Shown piece by piece: positions 8,236 through 17,388 of a DNA stretch of 52,755 nucleotides. Each line of letters begins with the position of its first letter. The stretch's first letter is position 1. Source of the DNA: an uncultured Clostridia bacterium (GTDB lineage: Bacteria > Bacillota > Clostridia > Christensenellales > UBA1242); assembly GCA_944383355.1 (NCBI GenBank), contig CALWPF010000010.1, forward strand, positions 1 to 52,755, written 5' to 3'. Both the position numbers and the translations under genes were made by a program. The notes under the pieces were generated by a model, which did no database searches, had not been told where the DNA came from, and worked only from the letters and a program-made list of their open reading frames with translations.

Positions 8236-9783
8236 ATGAAGAAATTTCTTACAGCGATTTTATCTTGCTTAACATTATGTGTAGGCTTGGTAGCGTTTAG
8301 TGGCTGTAACGGTCAAAATGAGATAACAAACATTAGCGTAGAGACTTTGCCTACTACCACAATTTATACTGTGGGAGATAGTATAGATTTGAGTGGTGGT
8401 GTGCTAAAGGTAGAGTACAAAGATGGTAAATCTGAGGAGTATCCTCTCAGTGTGGCTACACCTAGCGTATATACATTTAATACCGCTGGTAGCCCTGTGA
8501 TTGTGACCTTGACATACAAGGGGAAGGATACTACTATAGGTGTAACTGTCAACAAGCGCGAGTTGGAGATAGATAGGACACAGGTTACCATACCTGATGC
8601 GGTATATACTGGAGAGGCATTGCCTGTAGATATTACAAAGGTAGTGGCTCTGCCAAATGAGGTTAGTGCTAGTGTAGAGTACAAGGTACGCAATGCAGAT
8701 GATGCTACCTATACTAGTACAGCGCCAATTGATGCTGGAGAATATGCTGTACGTGTAAGCATTGATGGTAATGATGTATATGGTGATTGGACTGCTGCCA
8801 GAGGAAACGCATTGGTATTGGACTACACTATCAACAAGGCATCTTTGCAGTCTCTTGCAAAACAAGCAAATGGCTCTGCTTATCTAGATTATGATATGTC
8901 ATCACTTGGTACTATTACTTATGGTACAGTTGTAGATTTTGCTAGACTCTGGTCATTGATTAATGGTAGTAGCATTACACAGGGGCTTGCTCCACTTGAT
9001 GCTGATATTAGAGCAAAATTAAACTATGAGTACAGGGTAAAAGGCGAGAATAGTTGGTTACCTATGACTAGAGGTGAGAACGAAAGTGTTACAGTAAACC
9101 TCAACGCTGGTGAGTACGAGATGCGTGTTAGTCTATTGGGTGATAGCAATATTTTGGACTTTAGCAAAGAGTTTGCCCTCAACATATCTCCTAGAGCGTT
9201 GGTACAAGGAGTAGATTATACCTTGCAGTTGGGCAACTTAGATGAATTTATCGACCTCAGTACAGATACATCTAATGTGACAACTGTTACATACAACGGT
9301 AGCGCTTATGTATTGGTACTCAAGCCTAGTGAAGCATTGACGGGGCAAATTCAATTCGCTGATAGTGTAAATTATAACAAAGTCAATGATAGCGCATATT
9401 TTTCTCAGGCTCCTATGAATGCTGGGGAATATGTTGCGACTTATGCCATTGATGGTGGAGTGAATTATACTAGGGTAAACGGTGTTACTATTAGATTTAA
9501 TATTTCAAAAGTGGCTATAGAGACTCCAGAGTTGGCTCCACAACAATCTGCTCACACTGGGGACGCTATACCTTACACATTTGATGATAGAGAGCTTGGC
9601 AGTGATATTAATTATGTAATCGAATATGCCGTGGATAATGGAGGAGAGCTCAGTTTCTCACAGACAGCGCCTTCGGCAGCTGGTACATATGTAGTTAGGA
9701 TTACATTTAACCGCTCTACCCAAGACTTGACTAATTATGATATGCAAAAGGTGGTTGAGACTACATTAACGATTACAGAGTAG
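8236..9783 (+). CDS. Lipoprotein with Ig-like and MBG-like repeats
   Basis: A 515-residue secreted protein. Residues 1-24 form a lipoprotein signal peptide ending in the lipobox FSGC, so the mature protein should be lipid-anchored outside the cell. After it comes a segment (about 26-80) resembling bacterial Ig-like domains (TTTIYTVGDSIDLSGGVLKV), then four looser units, each ending in a motif of the form AGxYxxR, such as DAGEYAVRV, NAGEYEMRV, NAGEYVATY and AAGTYVVRI. Such domains usually serve as adhesive or spacer modules. I start at the ATG at 8236 with GAGG upstream, since signal peptides need the basic MKK start; the frame extends eleven codons further. No catalytic domain is visible. Confidence 0.8.
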   Translation: MKKFLTAILSCLTLCVGLVAFSGCNGQNEITNISVETLPTTTIYTVGDSIDLSGGVLKVEYKDGKSEEYPLSVATPSVYTFNTAGSPVIVTLTYKGKDTTIGVTVNKRELEIDRTQVTIPDAVYTGEALPVDITKVVALPNEVSASVEYKVRNADDATYTSTAPIDAGEYAVRVSIDGNDVYGDWTAARGNALVLDYTINKASLQSLAKQANGSAYLDYDMSSLGTITYGTVVDFARLWSLINGSSITQGLAPLDADIRAKLNYEYRVKGENSWLPMTRGENESVTVNLNAGEYEMRVSLLGDSNILDFSKEFALNISPRALVQGVDYTLQLGNLDEFIDLSTDTSNVTTVTYNGSAYVLVLKPSEALTGQIQFADSVNYNKVNDSAYFSQAPMNAGEYVATYAIDGGVNYTRVNGVTIRFNISKVAIETPELAPQQSAHTGDAIPYTFDDRELGSDINYVIEYAVDNGGELSFSQTAPSAAGTYVVRITFNRSTQDLTNYDMQKVVETTLTITE

Positions 9784-9816
9784 AGACTTGGCTTGGTTAT
9801 AAATATTTTAGATAAC

Positions 9817-9855
9817 AAAAAAGCACATTACATAAAGTTAATGTGCTTTTTTATT
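9817..9855. terminator. Bidirectional terminator between lipoprotein and mscL
   Basis: A perfect 14-bp stem, 9817-9830 with 9839-9852, has A runs on its left and T runs on its right. It serves the converging genes on both sides. Confidence 0.9.
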
Positions 9856-10462
9856 ATTCTTTTTTGGAATTTTCATCATTAGAGTTTGTATCTGCTACTA
9901 CTTTTCCTGTTGCTGTGTTTGCTTTTAACAAATCTCTTATCTCTTTTAGCAAGCCTTCGGTACTGTTTTTGTATTCCTCATCTTTTTTACGCTGTTCTTC
10001 TGCTTTTTTGTCTGCCTCTAATTTTTCGTGATAATCCTTTAATGCCTCATGCACGGCGTGTCTATCTTTTATATTTACACCTTGCTCTATCAAGTATTTT
10101 TTCTCTTCTTTTGTAGCTGGTTTTAGTTTGCCAGAGACATTCTTAAATAATTGTGAGCTTTTCATCATTATTTTGAGAACTATGAATATAGTCAACGCTA
10201 TGATGAGGAAATCAATCATCGATTGAATAAAATTACCATAATTCCATGTAAGTGTTGCTGCTCCATCTGTATCTTGCTGTAGTACTATAGATAATTCTGC
10301 TAGACTATTTGCTCCCAGTGCCCATGTTATTAGTGGCATGATAATATCATTTACTAGGCTGGTAACAATTTTATTAAACGCTGTACCTATTACTACAGCT
10401 ACGGCAAGATCTACTATGTTACCTTTGCTAATAAATGCTTTGAATTCTTTCCAAAACTTCAT
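9854..10462 (-). CDS. mscL: Large-conductance mechanosensitive channel
   Basis: MscL opens under membrane tension and releases solutes during osmotic downshock. The N-terminus ([20 protein letters not shown]) and first membrane segment ([24 protein letters not shown]) are canonical, and the second segment near 85-110 fits. The protein is 202 residues, against about 130-150 for most homologues: the excess is a charged C-terminal extension from about residue 125, rich in Lys and Glu and likely helical. An AGGAG site lies seven bases ahead of the ATG. Family assignment is secure; the long tail is the only oddity. Confidence 0.95.
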   Translation of the reverse strand: MKFWKEFKAFISKGNIVDLAVAVVIGTAFNKIVTSLVNDIIMPLITWALGANSLAELSIVLQQDTDGAATLTWNYGNFIQSMIDFLIIALTIFIVLKIMMKSSQLFKNVSGKLKPATKEEKKYLIEQGVNIKDRHAVHEALKDYHEKLEADKKAEEQRKKDEEYKNSTEGLLKEIRDLLKANTATGKVVADTNSNDENSKKE

Positions 10463-10611
10463 TTGTTATTCTCCTTTTTTTGATTAATACAATAATAACA
10501 CAATTGTAAATTTTGTACAACACTTTTGTTTGTTTGATGCTGATAAAAAGGTGGAGAATAGAAAGATAGCAAATTTATTAACATATTCAATATTTCGGCA
10601 ATAAACAAAAA

Positions 10612-10634
10612 TACCAATGACATTTACATTGGTA
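10612..10634 (-). terminator. Orphan terminator-like hairpin
   Basis: A perfect 8-bp stem, 10612-10619 with 10627-10634, is followed on the minus strand by T-rich sequence. Confidence 0.45.
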
Positions 10635-10845
10635 GAGGTTATGTATGTTTGGGGGGTTTTAAAGTATATATGCGTTATGAAACACTTCATTATCCATCTA
10701 TAGAGACAGAGGGTAAAAATTTTTTTAGCACAAATAGGTGACCAATTGCAGCAAAATACATTACAGAGAATGCCAGTGTTTATAAAAGAAATAATCTGAA
10801 ATAATATAGAATGAATAGTCAATTCAATTTTAAGTTTGCTTAAAT

Positions 10846-10885
10846 AAAAGAGGATTATGCTAATTGCTAACACAATCCTCTTATT
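10846..10885 (-). terminator. Terminator of the TM2-domain gene
   Basis: An 8-bp core stem, 10849-10856 with 10874-10881, is extended by AT pairs. On the minus strand it is followed by T-rich sequence. Confidence 0.65.
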
Positions 10886-10951
10886 TAATAGTTTTACAAT
10901 TTACTATCATTATATAGGTAAAAAACTAATCATATAGACTTATTGTTTCAA

Positions 10952-11299
10952 CTAGTCTGTCCATTTTTTAACAATTTTACCATCGCTGTCTTTTGCAGAG
11001 CCTGCAACGATCATAATCCAATCTACAAGCGCCCAAATGGACGATGCAATAGAACCAATTATTGTGATTGTTAGAATAAGTTGTGCTATGCCTAAACCTG
11101 TTTTACCCAAATAAAAGTTGTGTACACCCAGTACACCAACAAAGAATGCAAGCAAAAAAGCAACAAGTCTGGATTTTGAGCTAACATTTGTATCTACAAC
11201 TTCGGGGGTTACTGTTTGTTCAGGCTTTAAATTGTATCCGCAGTGAGCGCAAAATGCCGCATCATCGTCAACTTTATTCCCGCATTGTTTACAAAACAT
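10952..11299 (-). CDS. Zinc-ribbon plus TM2-domain membrane protein
   Basis: A 115-residue protein with two parts. The N-terminus is a zinc ribbon with Cys3, Cys6, Cys17 and Cys20 (CKQCG and CAHCG). From about residue 43 comes a TM2 domain: two membrane helices around the conserved FFVGVLGVHNFYLGKTGLG stretch, ending in a DW motif before the C-terminus. Proteins with this architecture are widespread in Firmicutes and have no settled function. The ATG has an AGAGAG-type site upstream. It is monocistronic, with a terminator behind it. Confidence 0.88.
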   Translation of the reverse strand: MFCKQCGNKVDDDAAFCAHCGYNLKPEQTVTPEVVDTNVSSKSRLVAFLLAFFVGVLGVHNFYLGKTGLGIAQLILTITIIGSIASSIWALVDWIMIVAGSAKDSDGKIVKKWTD

Positions 11300-11590
11300 T
11301 TTTATCTCTCTTTTAAATATTGTTTTATATATTTATATTATATACAAAATTATATAATATGTCAAACAGATTAAATAAGTAGAGAAACTAATCTAATTTT
11401 TTATAAAATAAAAAGATTGTAATAAAAAATTTTGAAATAAAAGTATGGGATTAATCAAGTAATTTTGCAACAGCAAAATAAAAAGTTTAACTTAAATTTT
11501 TTAGTGTATTTGTCTTGCTGTGAGGCAAAGTGACACTGATTCATATCAAGACAAGCACACATTTAACTGCCAAAATTTTTAATTTTCATA
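11300..11590. other. AT-rich gap with no gene seen
   Basis: About 290 bases with only very short frames. The minus-strand coiled-coil gene ends on its right side. Confidence 0.5.
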
Positions 11591-12106
11591 TTATTTGTGC
11601 ACACAGGTAAAGTAATCAGTGATATTTTCTGCGCGCTCACTCAACTCCTCATGTGTGTCGTCCAAATTATCCTCTTCGTTTTGGATCATTTCATCGAGTT
11701 TATCATATTCTTCATCAGCATTTAACACATCTTCGCACATGGTTCGCTCAACGGATTCAGCAAGATCGGGAATAAGATCGGTTTTTAGTCTATCAAAAAA
11801 GTCATTAATGTCTTTTGTTTTTGATTGATATAAAATATCATCGGCAATATAAGATATTCCGTCATAAGTTTGTCCGTACTCATCTAATTTTTTCCAAAAA
11901 AACTCACGGGTCTCATCAGCTATCTGGTATAGTGCTTCCTGCCATTTTTCATTCTTGTTTCGCTCTATTAGACGATCTGCTTCCTCTTCCCACTTATTTC
12001 TTTCTTGTACCAATTTTAGTATTGCATTTTCACTTTTTTCGCTTTGGTAATATCTCAACATTTTTTCATACTCTTTTGCTTCCATTATTGCTCTTGTTTC
12101 CTTCAT
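11591..12106 (-). CDS. Acidic coiled-coil protein of unknown function
   Basis: A 171-residue soluble protein, almost entirely helix-forming and rich in Glu, Asp and Lys, with heptad-like stretches around residues 8-70 and 120-165. There is no signal peptide or membrane segment. I start at the ATG whose complement lies at 12104-12106, nine bases after an AAGGAG site; a TTG two codons further up is too close to that site. Its neighbours give no functional clue. No family was recognised. Confidence 0.6.
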   Translation of the reverse strand: MKETRAIMEAKEYEKMLRYYQSEKSENAILKLVQERNKWEEEADRLIERNKNEKWQEALYQIADETREFFWKKLDEYGQTYDGISYIADDILYQSKTKDINDFFDRLKTDLIPDLAESVERTMCEDVLNADEEYDKLDEMIQNEEDNLDDTHEELSERAENITDYFTCVHK

Positions 12107-12480
12107 ATTCAATATCTCCTTTGGTCTAGTTTTCGCATTTTAGCACAGTCCCAAGCAGGTGTCAAGAATAAAACCAATAATACATTAACTATATTCATTT
12201 AGTTAATAAATTTTTGTGCATTATGAGTCTAATGTATTTTTTTATAAAGTTACTGTTAATAAGTTTATAATCTTTGTAGGACTCTTTTTAGTACAAAAAA
12301 ATATATCAGGTTCAAAATTCAGGCATTAAAAAATTTTACGAGATTAAAATAAAAAGTTTTAAGGCTGTTGTAATTGTCTTGGATAAATGGACAGCTAAAG
12401 ACCTTGTGTAAATATTAAATAATAAAAATAAAGAACTACTTGCTCCCCATCACTATTAGTACGAAGACAATGAAATTTTA
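12107..12480. other. AT-rich gap with no gene seen
   Basis: Contains the promoter side of the coiled-coil gene; no ORF, RNA or repeat that I can support. Confidence 0.45.
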
Positions 12481-12523
12481 AAAGAAAAAGAGGCTAAATT
12501 AGACCTTTTCGTCCATCAGCCTC
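12481..12523 (-). terminator. Terminator of tRNA-Ser
   Basis: On the minus strand GAGGCT pairs with AGCCTC around a longer inner stem and is followed by a TTTTTCTTTT run, just downstream of the tRNA. Confidence 0.85.
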
Positions 12524-12527
12524 CTCG

Positions 12528-12615
12528 TGGCGGAAGAGGGCGGATTCGAACCGCCGGTACCTTACGGTACACTTGTTTTCGAGACAAGCACATTCGACCA
12601 CTCTGACACTCTTCC
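12528..12615 (-). tRNA. tRNA-Ser (anticodon CGA)
   Basis: The minus strand folds as a class II tRNA. The acceptor stem GGAAGAG pairs with CTCTTCC, the anticodon loop is CTCGAAA (anticodon CGA, reading UCG), there is a long variable arm built from GTACC repeats, and the T arm carries GGTTCGAATCC. CCA is encoded (12528-12530). A terminator follows directly and a promoter precedes it. Confidence 0.95.
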
Positions 12616-12644
12616 ATAATTTTTTAATTTGTACGATAAAATTA

Positions 12645-12673
12645 ATTATATAGTATTTGTTTGCTTTTTGCAA
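12645..12673 (-). promoter_or_regulatory. Promoter for tRNA-Ser
   Basis: On the minus strand TTGCAA (12668-12673) and TATAAT (12645-12650) are separated by 17 bases, about 30 bases upstream of the tRNA. Confidence 0.7.
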
Positions 12674-12992
12674 GTGTCAAAGCGCTTAAATTATTTTTTG
12701 TTAGTTTGGTGTAGTACCATTGTATTATCTGTATTGTTGTTACCAATAATATAAAGATCGAATAATGGATATATACACTTTGATATGTATTCGGGGTAAT
12801 TCTAACTTTGATAGATAATTATAGTCTTTATATATTCATTGTTTGTTGTAAAATAATACTAGAGCCGATTGATGACTGAGCATTGTCAGTGATAGTAGTG
12901 CATGGTGTTTGGGATTAAACCACATATTGAGGAATATAATTTTTTGACTCATTGGTCAAATCTTATAGTCTTGATGTTTTGGTAATTATGAT

Positions 12993-13022
12993 TTGACTTT
13001 GGTAGTTTTGGTATAGTATAAT
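12993..13022 (+). promoter_or_regulatory. Promoter for the NadR-like gene
   Basis: TTGACT and TATAAT separated by 18 bases, about 58 bases before the start codon. The rest of the 12674-12992 gap shows nothing I can support. Confidence 0.65.
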
Positions 13023-13079
13023 GAATTACTAATTTTGCGTTAAATTTTTTTGAGAAAAGCATTTCATATGGAGGCAATT

Positions 13080-13604
13080 ATGGCAGAGGACAAATTCCAT
13101 TTAGGCTTGTTTTTGGGTAAATTTTTACCACCACACTTGGGGCATAAATGGGCTATATTAGATGCGTCTAAAAAATGTGAAAAACTAATATTGTTAGTAT
13201 GCTATGAGCCCCATATTACAGAGGTGGAATGTAAAAAGGCGGGCATACCTGTACTAACATTAGAGCAAAAAGTTGCTTGGTGGCGTGAGGAGTTGGTAGA
13301 TTGTGCCAATATTGAGGTGAGGGCATTAGATGAGACGGGTTTACCCCTGTTCCCAGAGGGGTGGGGACCTTGGGCTGATGCTGTAAAGCGAGTGATTCCT
13401 GAGCATATAGATGTGATATTTGGTAGTGAGCCTGGTTATGGGGAGGGCTACAAAAAATATTTTGTAGGCACACAGTATTTGTTACAAGATACTGCTAGGC
13501 ATAATGTGACAATTAGCTCCACTATTATTAGGTCGGACATCAAGAAATACATTGATTACATTATACCTAGTGCTAGACCTTTTTTTGAGAAAATATATAA
13601 GTAG
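13080..13604 (+). CDS. Nucleotidyltransferase, NadR-like NMN adenylyltransferase type
   Basis: A 174-residue protein of the cytidylyltransferase-like fold. The phosphate-binding signature is HLGH at 19-22, in the context LGKFLPPHLGHKWAI, close to the adenylyltransferase domain of NadR. The second family signature, ISSTIIR at 145-151, matches the IS-x-T-x-x-R motif. NadR-type enzymes join NMN (or nicotinamide riboside phosphate) with ATP to make NAD in the cytoplasm; here only that domain is present, with no regulatory or kinase domain. The ATG at 13080 has GGAGG six bases upstream, while two earlier in-frame starts lack a site. Substrate preference is an inference. Confidence 0.75.
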   Translation: MAEDKFHLGLFLGKFLPPHLGHKWAILDASKKCEKLILLVCYEPHITEVECKKAGIPVLTLEQKVAWWREELVDCANIEVRALDETGLPLFPEGWGPWADAVKRVIPEHIDVIFGSEPGYGEGYKKYFVGTQYLLQDTARHNVTISSTIIRSDIKKYIDYIIPSARPFFEKIYK

Positions 13605-14128
13605 TACATTTCATATTGTGTGTTAGATATATATTTTCTTATTTTTGTGGTAAAAACATCGCATATAGTTAGTAATTTATGTTACGTAAGAGCACTATCT
13701 TTTTATTTTTGTAGATTTGATTACATATTATTTATATAATATTTACACATAAAAATTTTTTAACTAGCATATAAATTAGTTATAATAAGAGATAGTCTTG
13801 GTGTTGTTGGGTATGTGAATAGCATTCACAGTTGATCAGACAAGTATTCAAATAGTGTATAATTATGCAGAAACATACTCCAAAACGCTTGACTTTTGTC
13901 TTATTCAAAATGTAAAATTTATACTAAAGTGCAAAATTTTGTATTATTTTGCCAAAATAGCGGATACTATTAGTGTATGCGGTTTGTTTTTCATCGCTGT
14001 TTGCAAGTTTCGTAGCGATACTAATAATGCGAATTGGTGCGATAGACAATCTCGAGGTTTTTTTTTGGTAACTTATACTATTTTGGACTTTGAGTAAAAC
14101 TCGTAATATGACAAAAAGGAGAAAGATT
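13605..14128. other. AT-rich gap with no gene seen
   Basis: About 520 bases. An 80-codon frame at 13855-14097 has no ribosome binding site and unlikely composition, so I leave it out. Confidence 0.45.
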
Positions 14129-14755
14129 ATGCAAAAGACTGCTTCAAAAGCCAAGACAACAATGATATCTTTGTGTGCTTGTTTGCTTCTAGTAGCCGTT
14201 GTATTCGGTTTCGCTGCTTGTGGTAGTGGCTCTTTGTACGCTGTGGACTTTAGTGGCACAATGGGGGATAACTTCAAGGAAGAGTATCAGTTGGAGGGTA
14301 CTACTTGGAGAGCATCTGATGAGGAAGGATTTGAGAAAGTTTATACTTTGACAGGTGTTGTACCTTACAACTATGATTTTGCTACATTGCCTAACATGCG
14401 TTATGACTTGTTAAACATATATAACTTTGCTGTTATTCACATTTCATCAGAGGACATTGCTAGAGTAGCATATGATGAAGAGACAGGTGATGGTTTCTAT
14501 GCTGAGATAGTTAACCGTTATGGTACTGATGCACAGGAAGAGCCTGTAATAAAGCACAGTAGTTTTGGTGCAGCAAAAGATGGTGTTGACACTAGTCATG
14601 ACTACTACCTATTCCAAGGTATTGATGACACTGTTAAGACTATGACAATTAAGATTAGTTTTGATGGTACAGAGGAGAACGCTCGTCTATTCAAGTTTGT
14701 TATAGACCCAGAGAACTACACTTTGGAAGAGGCTCCTACTCAGGGTAATGAGTAA
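14129..14755 (+). CDS. Lipoprotein of unknown function
   Basis: A 208-residue secreted protein. The signal peptide (basic start, hydrophobic core about 11-28) ends in a lipobox of the form GFAAC, so the mature protein should be lipid-anchored on the outer face of the membrane. The mature part is acidic and soluble, with no recognised domain and no repeats. An AAGGAG site precedes the ATG at 14129 by eight bases; the frame extends upstream, but a signal peptide should start here. It forms a single-gene unit closed by a strong terminator. Confidence 0.75.
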   Translation: MQKTASKAKTTMISLCACLLLVAVVFGFAACGSGSLYAVDFSGTMGDNFKEEYQLEGTTWRASDEEGFEKVYTLTGVVPYNYDFATLPNMRYDLLNIYNFAVIHISSEDIARVAYDEETGDGFYAEIVNRYGTDAQEEPVIKHSSFGAAKDGVDTSHDYYLFQGIDDTVKTMTIKISFDGTEENARLFKFVIDPENYTLEEAPTQGNE

Positions 14756-14776
14756 TCAATCATGAATTTTTGTAAT

Positions 14777-14835
14777 AAATAGGTACTAATTCCCGCCGTA
14801 TATGAGGGCGGTTTGAGGTACCTATTTTTTATTTA
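14777..14835 (+). terminator. Strong terminator after the lipoprotein
   Basis: An outer stem, 14777-14785 with 14819-14827, encloses an inner GC stem (CCGCC at 14793-14797 with GGCGG at 14807-14811), followed by a T run. Confidence 0.85.
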
Positions 14836-14887
14836 CTAGATGTGATTAGTAGTGAGGTAAATGCACTTAAACAAAAAGAGATTTTGA

Positions 14888-15127
14888 TTGCGAATAGCAA
14901 TTTATTTAGCTGATAATTTGCCTTTGTTAATTTATTTATTATACATATTTTTGCAAAAACATAATGTTAGATATGATACCATTATTTTTGATGCACCAAA
15001 GGGTGAGCGGATATTGGTTAATGATACCAAGCCAGATGGTTTGGTGTGTGCATATGCAATTAACACAATTAGAGATGAGTTTCCTAATCTACTGGTAGAT
15101 AGGAGTATAGATAAGATACAGAGGTAA
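14888..15127 (+). pseudogene. Truncated gene, C-terminal fragment of a cell-surface sugar pathway protein
   Basis: The frame ends with about 45 residues that look genuine: YDTIIFDAPKGERILVND followed by a KPDG motif and ends of the type IRDEFPNL. This ILVNDTKPDG stretch reminds me of the C-terminus of small proteins found in bacterial surface-polysaccharide clusters. The first 30 codons, from a TTG at 14888, have no ribosome binding site and poor composition, and the expected N-terminal domain is missing. It ends three bases before the glycosyltransferase start, and its last codons hold that gene's GAGG site, so the pair was once an operon. The family link is recollection, not a search result. 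Confidence 0.4.
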
Positions 15128-15129
15128 AA

Positions 15130-16086
15130 ATGGCTAAATCAAAATTTTTAAAGGGCTTGGGCATGGGATTTCGCTTTGCCTGGGCTACTATTACATTTCC
15201 GCACTTTTTGCGTAAGATGCGTAAACAAAAGCAAGATGACGAGGTGATAATTTGTTTGTTTCCGCATCTAGGGGATATCGTATATGGTTTGTCTTATGCA
15301 GAGCAATACAAAAAAGAGACTGGCAAAAAAATTTGTGTTTTTTGCTCAAGTAACCTCGAGTATTATGTGCGTGAGTACAAATTTATAGATAGGATAATTT
15401 TATATGATGCAACTAGCCTAGACCAGGTATATGTAGCATGTTTTCCTTTTTTGCGCTATGGTCACACGAGGGGTAAAAATCCTGATGGGATCATTGCTAC
15501 TGTACCAGATACCAACCATTTCAAAGGTATGACAGCATTGGAGGTTTATAGAGATTGTATATATAATGTGCAAAAAGACAAGTTATCTTTGTACCCACCA
15601 CAAGATGTGCCAGTAAGTGCTATAGATGATTTTGACAATATAAAAGATAAAGTAGTGCTGATTAATCCTTATTCTTTTTCGCATGGCAAAAGTGATGAAA
15701 TGTTTGAGTGTATGGCAGAGGAATTAAAAAAGAGAGGTTATATTGTCTACACCAATGTAATGAATGTGCTCAATCAACAACCTATCAAAGGGACGTTACC
15801 TTTTGATTGTCATATGTTTGAGAAATATACCGTGGTAAACAAAATACCATTATTTATCTCTACTAGATCGGGTATGTTGGACATGATGGCGAGCAGTCAA
15901 GGTAACCTACTCACCATTTACATCAAAAAGCCAAAAAAGAGAGATTATTTCTCTGTCAAGGAGTTGCGTAGCGAGGGTGTTAGAGAAATATGCTGGCAAG
16001 GCAAAAAAGATACACCTAGAGTGATAAAATTGATGAATAACTTTTTAGATGAGATAGAGGCAAAACGCTCAAAGAATATCGATTAA
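15130..16086 (+). CDS. Glycosyltransferase family 9-like protein
   Basis: A 318-residue protein that reads as a GT-B fold glycosyltransferase resembling family 9 (heptosyltransferase-like). It has an N-terminal basic amphipathic stretch (1-35), a Rossmann-like segment IICLFPHLGDIVYGLSYAE with the family's GD pair (about 48-54), a second half beginning VVLINPYS, then GYIVYTNV, and an ISTRSGMLDMMA stretch matching the acceptor/nucleotide region. It probably adds a sugar to a surface glycan at the inner membrane face. The ATG follows a GAGG site inside the end of the upstream fragment. It is isolated from other glycan genes, and its substrate is unknown. Confidence 0.65.
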   Translation: MAKSKFLKGLGMGFRFAWATITFPHFLRKMRKQKQDDEVIICLFPHLGDIVYGLSYAEQYKKETGKKICVFCSSNLEYYVREYKFIDRIILYDATSLDQVYVACFPFLRYGHTRGKNPDGIIATVPDTNHFKGMTALEVYRDCIYNVQKDKLSLYPPQDVPVSAIDDFDNIKDKVVLINPYSFSHGKSDEMFECMAEELKKRGYIVYTNVMNVLNQQPIKGTLPFDCHMFEKYTVVNKIPLFISTRSGMLDMMASSQGNLLTIYIKKPKKRDYFSVKELRSEGVREICWQGKKDTPRVIKLMNNFLDEIEAKRSKNID

Positions 16087-16210
16087 ATAATTTATTATCT
16101 TGTTTAGATTATTGACTTTTGTGCTTTCACTGAGTATACTAACCAATGACAAGTCAATAGTGTTTACACTACTTGACCTATTATCGACAAGCAACACTTT
16201 GGTCGTTGCC

Positions 16211-16250
16211 CAAGGCGAGGATATTGCTCCTTGCCTTTTTATTTTTAATT
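16211..16250 (+). terminator. Terminator after the glycosyltransferase
   Basis: AAGGCGAGG (16212-16220) pairs with CCTTGCCTT (16229-16237) with one G-T pair, followed by a TTTTATTTTT run. Confidence 0.8.
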
Positions 16251-16346
16251 TAACTGTAAAAAGGAAGTATTTTTTATTATTTAACACTTATTCATAAATT
16301 TTTTATCCAATTTAATTAAATCATAAAAATTATTATTAAATAAAAT

Positions 16347-16380
16347 AAAAAGCACCTCAAATACTGGTGCTTTTAATTAT
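16347..16380. terminator. Terminator of the YwaF-like gene
   Basis: A 9-bp stem, 16348-16356 with 16366-16374, is flanked by A-rich sequence on the left and T-rich on the right, so it works in either direction, mainly for the minus-strand gene. Confidence 0.75.
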
Positions 16381-16407
16381 ATTTTTGGTAAAAAATAATT
16401 TTATTAA

Positions 16408-17388
16408 TTACGTATCGTTTTTAGTATCACTTGTTTTCTTGGGGGATTTTTTATTTGCTTTGGGAGTATCGTCACTTTGCTCGGTATTGTTGAGATTATC
16501 TATAGGATTATTTGTTAATTCTTCTTCTCTAGATTTCGCATCAATATCTTGTTCTTTATTTTTAATATTTGTTGATACATCAGCGCCTGTATCGTTGTGG
16601 TTTGTATTGATATTGGTATCGCCAGTGTTTACAGTATCGTATGCTAACTTTTTGTTTTTGTGGAATATTTTTTGCATCAATTCTCTTGTGCCTTTTGGGT
16701 CTAGTGCCATATTCAATAATATTATCACCAGTAAACCAAATACACTTAGAGTAATAAATTGTGGCACACCAGGTATTACAAATGGCAAATCGCTCCTAAA
16801 GAACATGTAATCACCTGGCAAGCCTATGAGTAGGCTGATGCACTCGGAGTTGATTATGTGAATAATTAGCCCTAGGAAGAGCCACCCAAAATCTTTGATA
16901 GCTGGGCGGAAAGTCCCACTTACATATTCAATAACAGGTATCAATATCAATGCTGTGTGTTGCAATATGCTCTTTAGTATACCAAAGGTCAAGACCTCAA
17001 CATTAAATATTCCCTGAGGTATTGCAAAAGTTATTATACCACCCAAGAATCCAAATAGATAAAACATCTTTTTTAGAGTCACATTATTAGTAACGACAGC
17101 TAATGGTACTAATATGCCTGCTAAGTTACATGGATATAGTGGCCAGATAGTATTGACTGGGTCACCTAGTGATAGGTACCAAATTCTCCAAAATACCTCA
17201 AATACCAGCTGGAATATTGCAATAGTGAGTAATATAATACGTGTTACTTTTTGTCCTTTTTTGGCAGCAACAATGCTAAGAATAATTGTCAGTGCTATCA
17301 ATATCCCCATAGCGACTAAATGTGTAGTACCATAGGAATAATCTCCAGGAGTACCACCTATGTTGTGCATAAAGTCATAAAAACTCAT
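16408..17388 (-). CDS. YwaF/TMEM164-like integral membrane protein
   Basis: A 326-residue protein with about seven membrane segments in residues 15-245. The segment TIWPLYPCNLAGILVPLAV and a later HTALILIPV match the YwaF family (TMEM164-like), in which the Cys and the following His are conserved; human TMEM164 is an acyltransferase in ether-lipid metabolism, while bacterial members are little studied. After the last helix comes a tail of about 75 residues, hydrophilic and rich in Asn, Asp, Thr and Lys, that the usual family does not have. The ATG with complement at 17386-17388 has AGAGG six bases upstream; the frame extends 34 codons further without a site. Confidence 0.75.
   Translation of the reverse strand: MSFYDFMHNIGGTPGDYSYGTTHLVAMGILIALTIILSIVAAKKGQKVTRIILLTIAIFQLVFEVFWRIWYLSLGDPVNTIWPLYPCNLAGILVPLAVVTNNVTLKKMFYLFGFLGGIITFAIPQGIFNVEVLTFGILKSILQHTALILIPVIEYVSGTFRPAIKDFGWLFLGLIIHIINSECISLLIGLPGDYMFFRSDLPFVIPGVPQFITLSVFGLLVIILLNMALDPKGTRELMQKIFHKNKKLAYDTVNTGDTNINTNHNDTGADVSTNIKNKEQDIDAKSREEELTNNPIDNLNNTEQSDDTPKANKKSPKKTSDTKNDT

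Larger units (their letters stand above)
10463..10951. other. Gap with two minus-strand hairpins
   Basis: Between mscL and the TM2 gene lie two terminator-like hairpins on the minus strand, at 10846-10885 and 10612-10634. The first should end the TM2 gene. The second has no annotated gene ahead of it, so a short untranslated RNA from the roughly 200 bases between them is possible. Confidence 0.4.
16087..16407. other. Gap between converging genes
   Basis: Two terminators lie here (16211-16250 and 16347-16380). Otherwise there is only AT-rich sequence. Confidence 0.6.

Noticed and set aside
8236..9783. A sortase-anchored adhesin
   Set aside because: There is no LPxTG motif and no C-terminal membrane segment; the protein is a lipoprotein with a lipobox.
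9854..10462. An alternative reading of the mscL region as a plus-strand ORF
   Set aside because: The plus-strand frames are shadows of mscL with no ribosome binding site; the minus-strand frame is the canonical MscL.
13855..14097. An 80-codon ORF upstream of the lipoprotein
   Set aside because: It has no ribosome binding site and its composition is that of non-coding AT-rich DNA.
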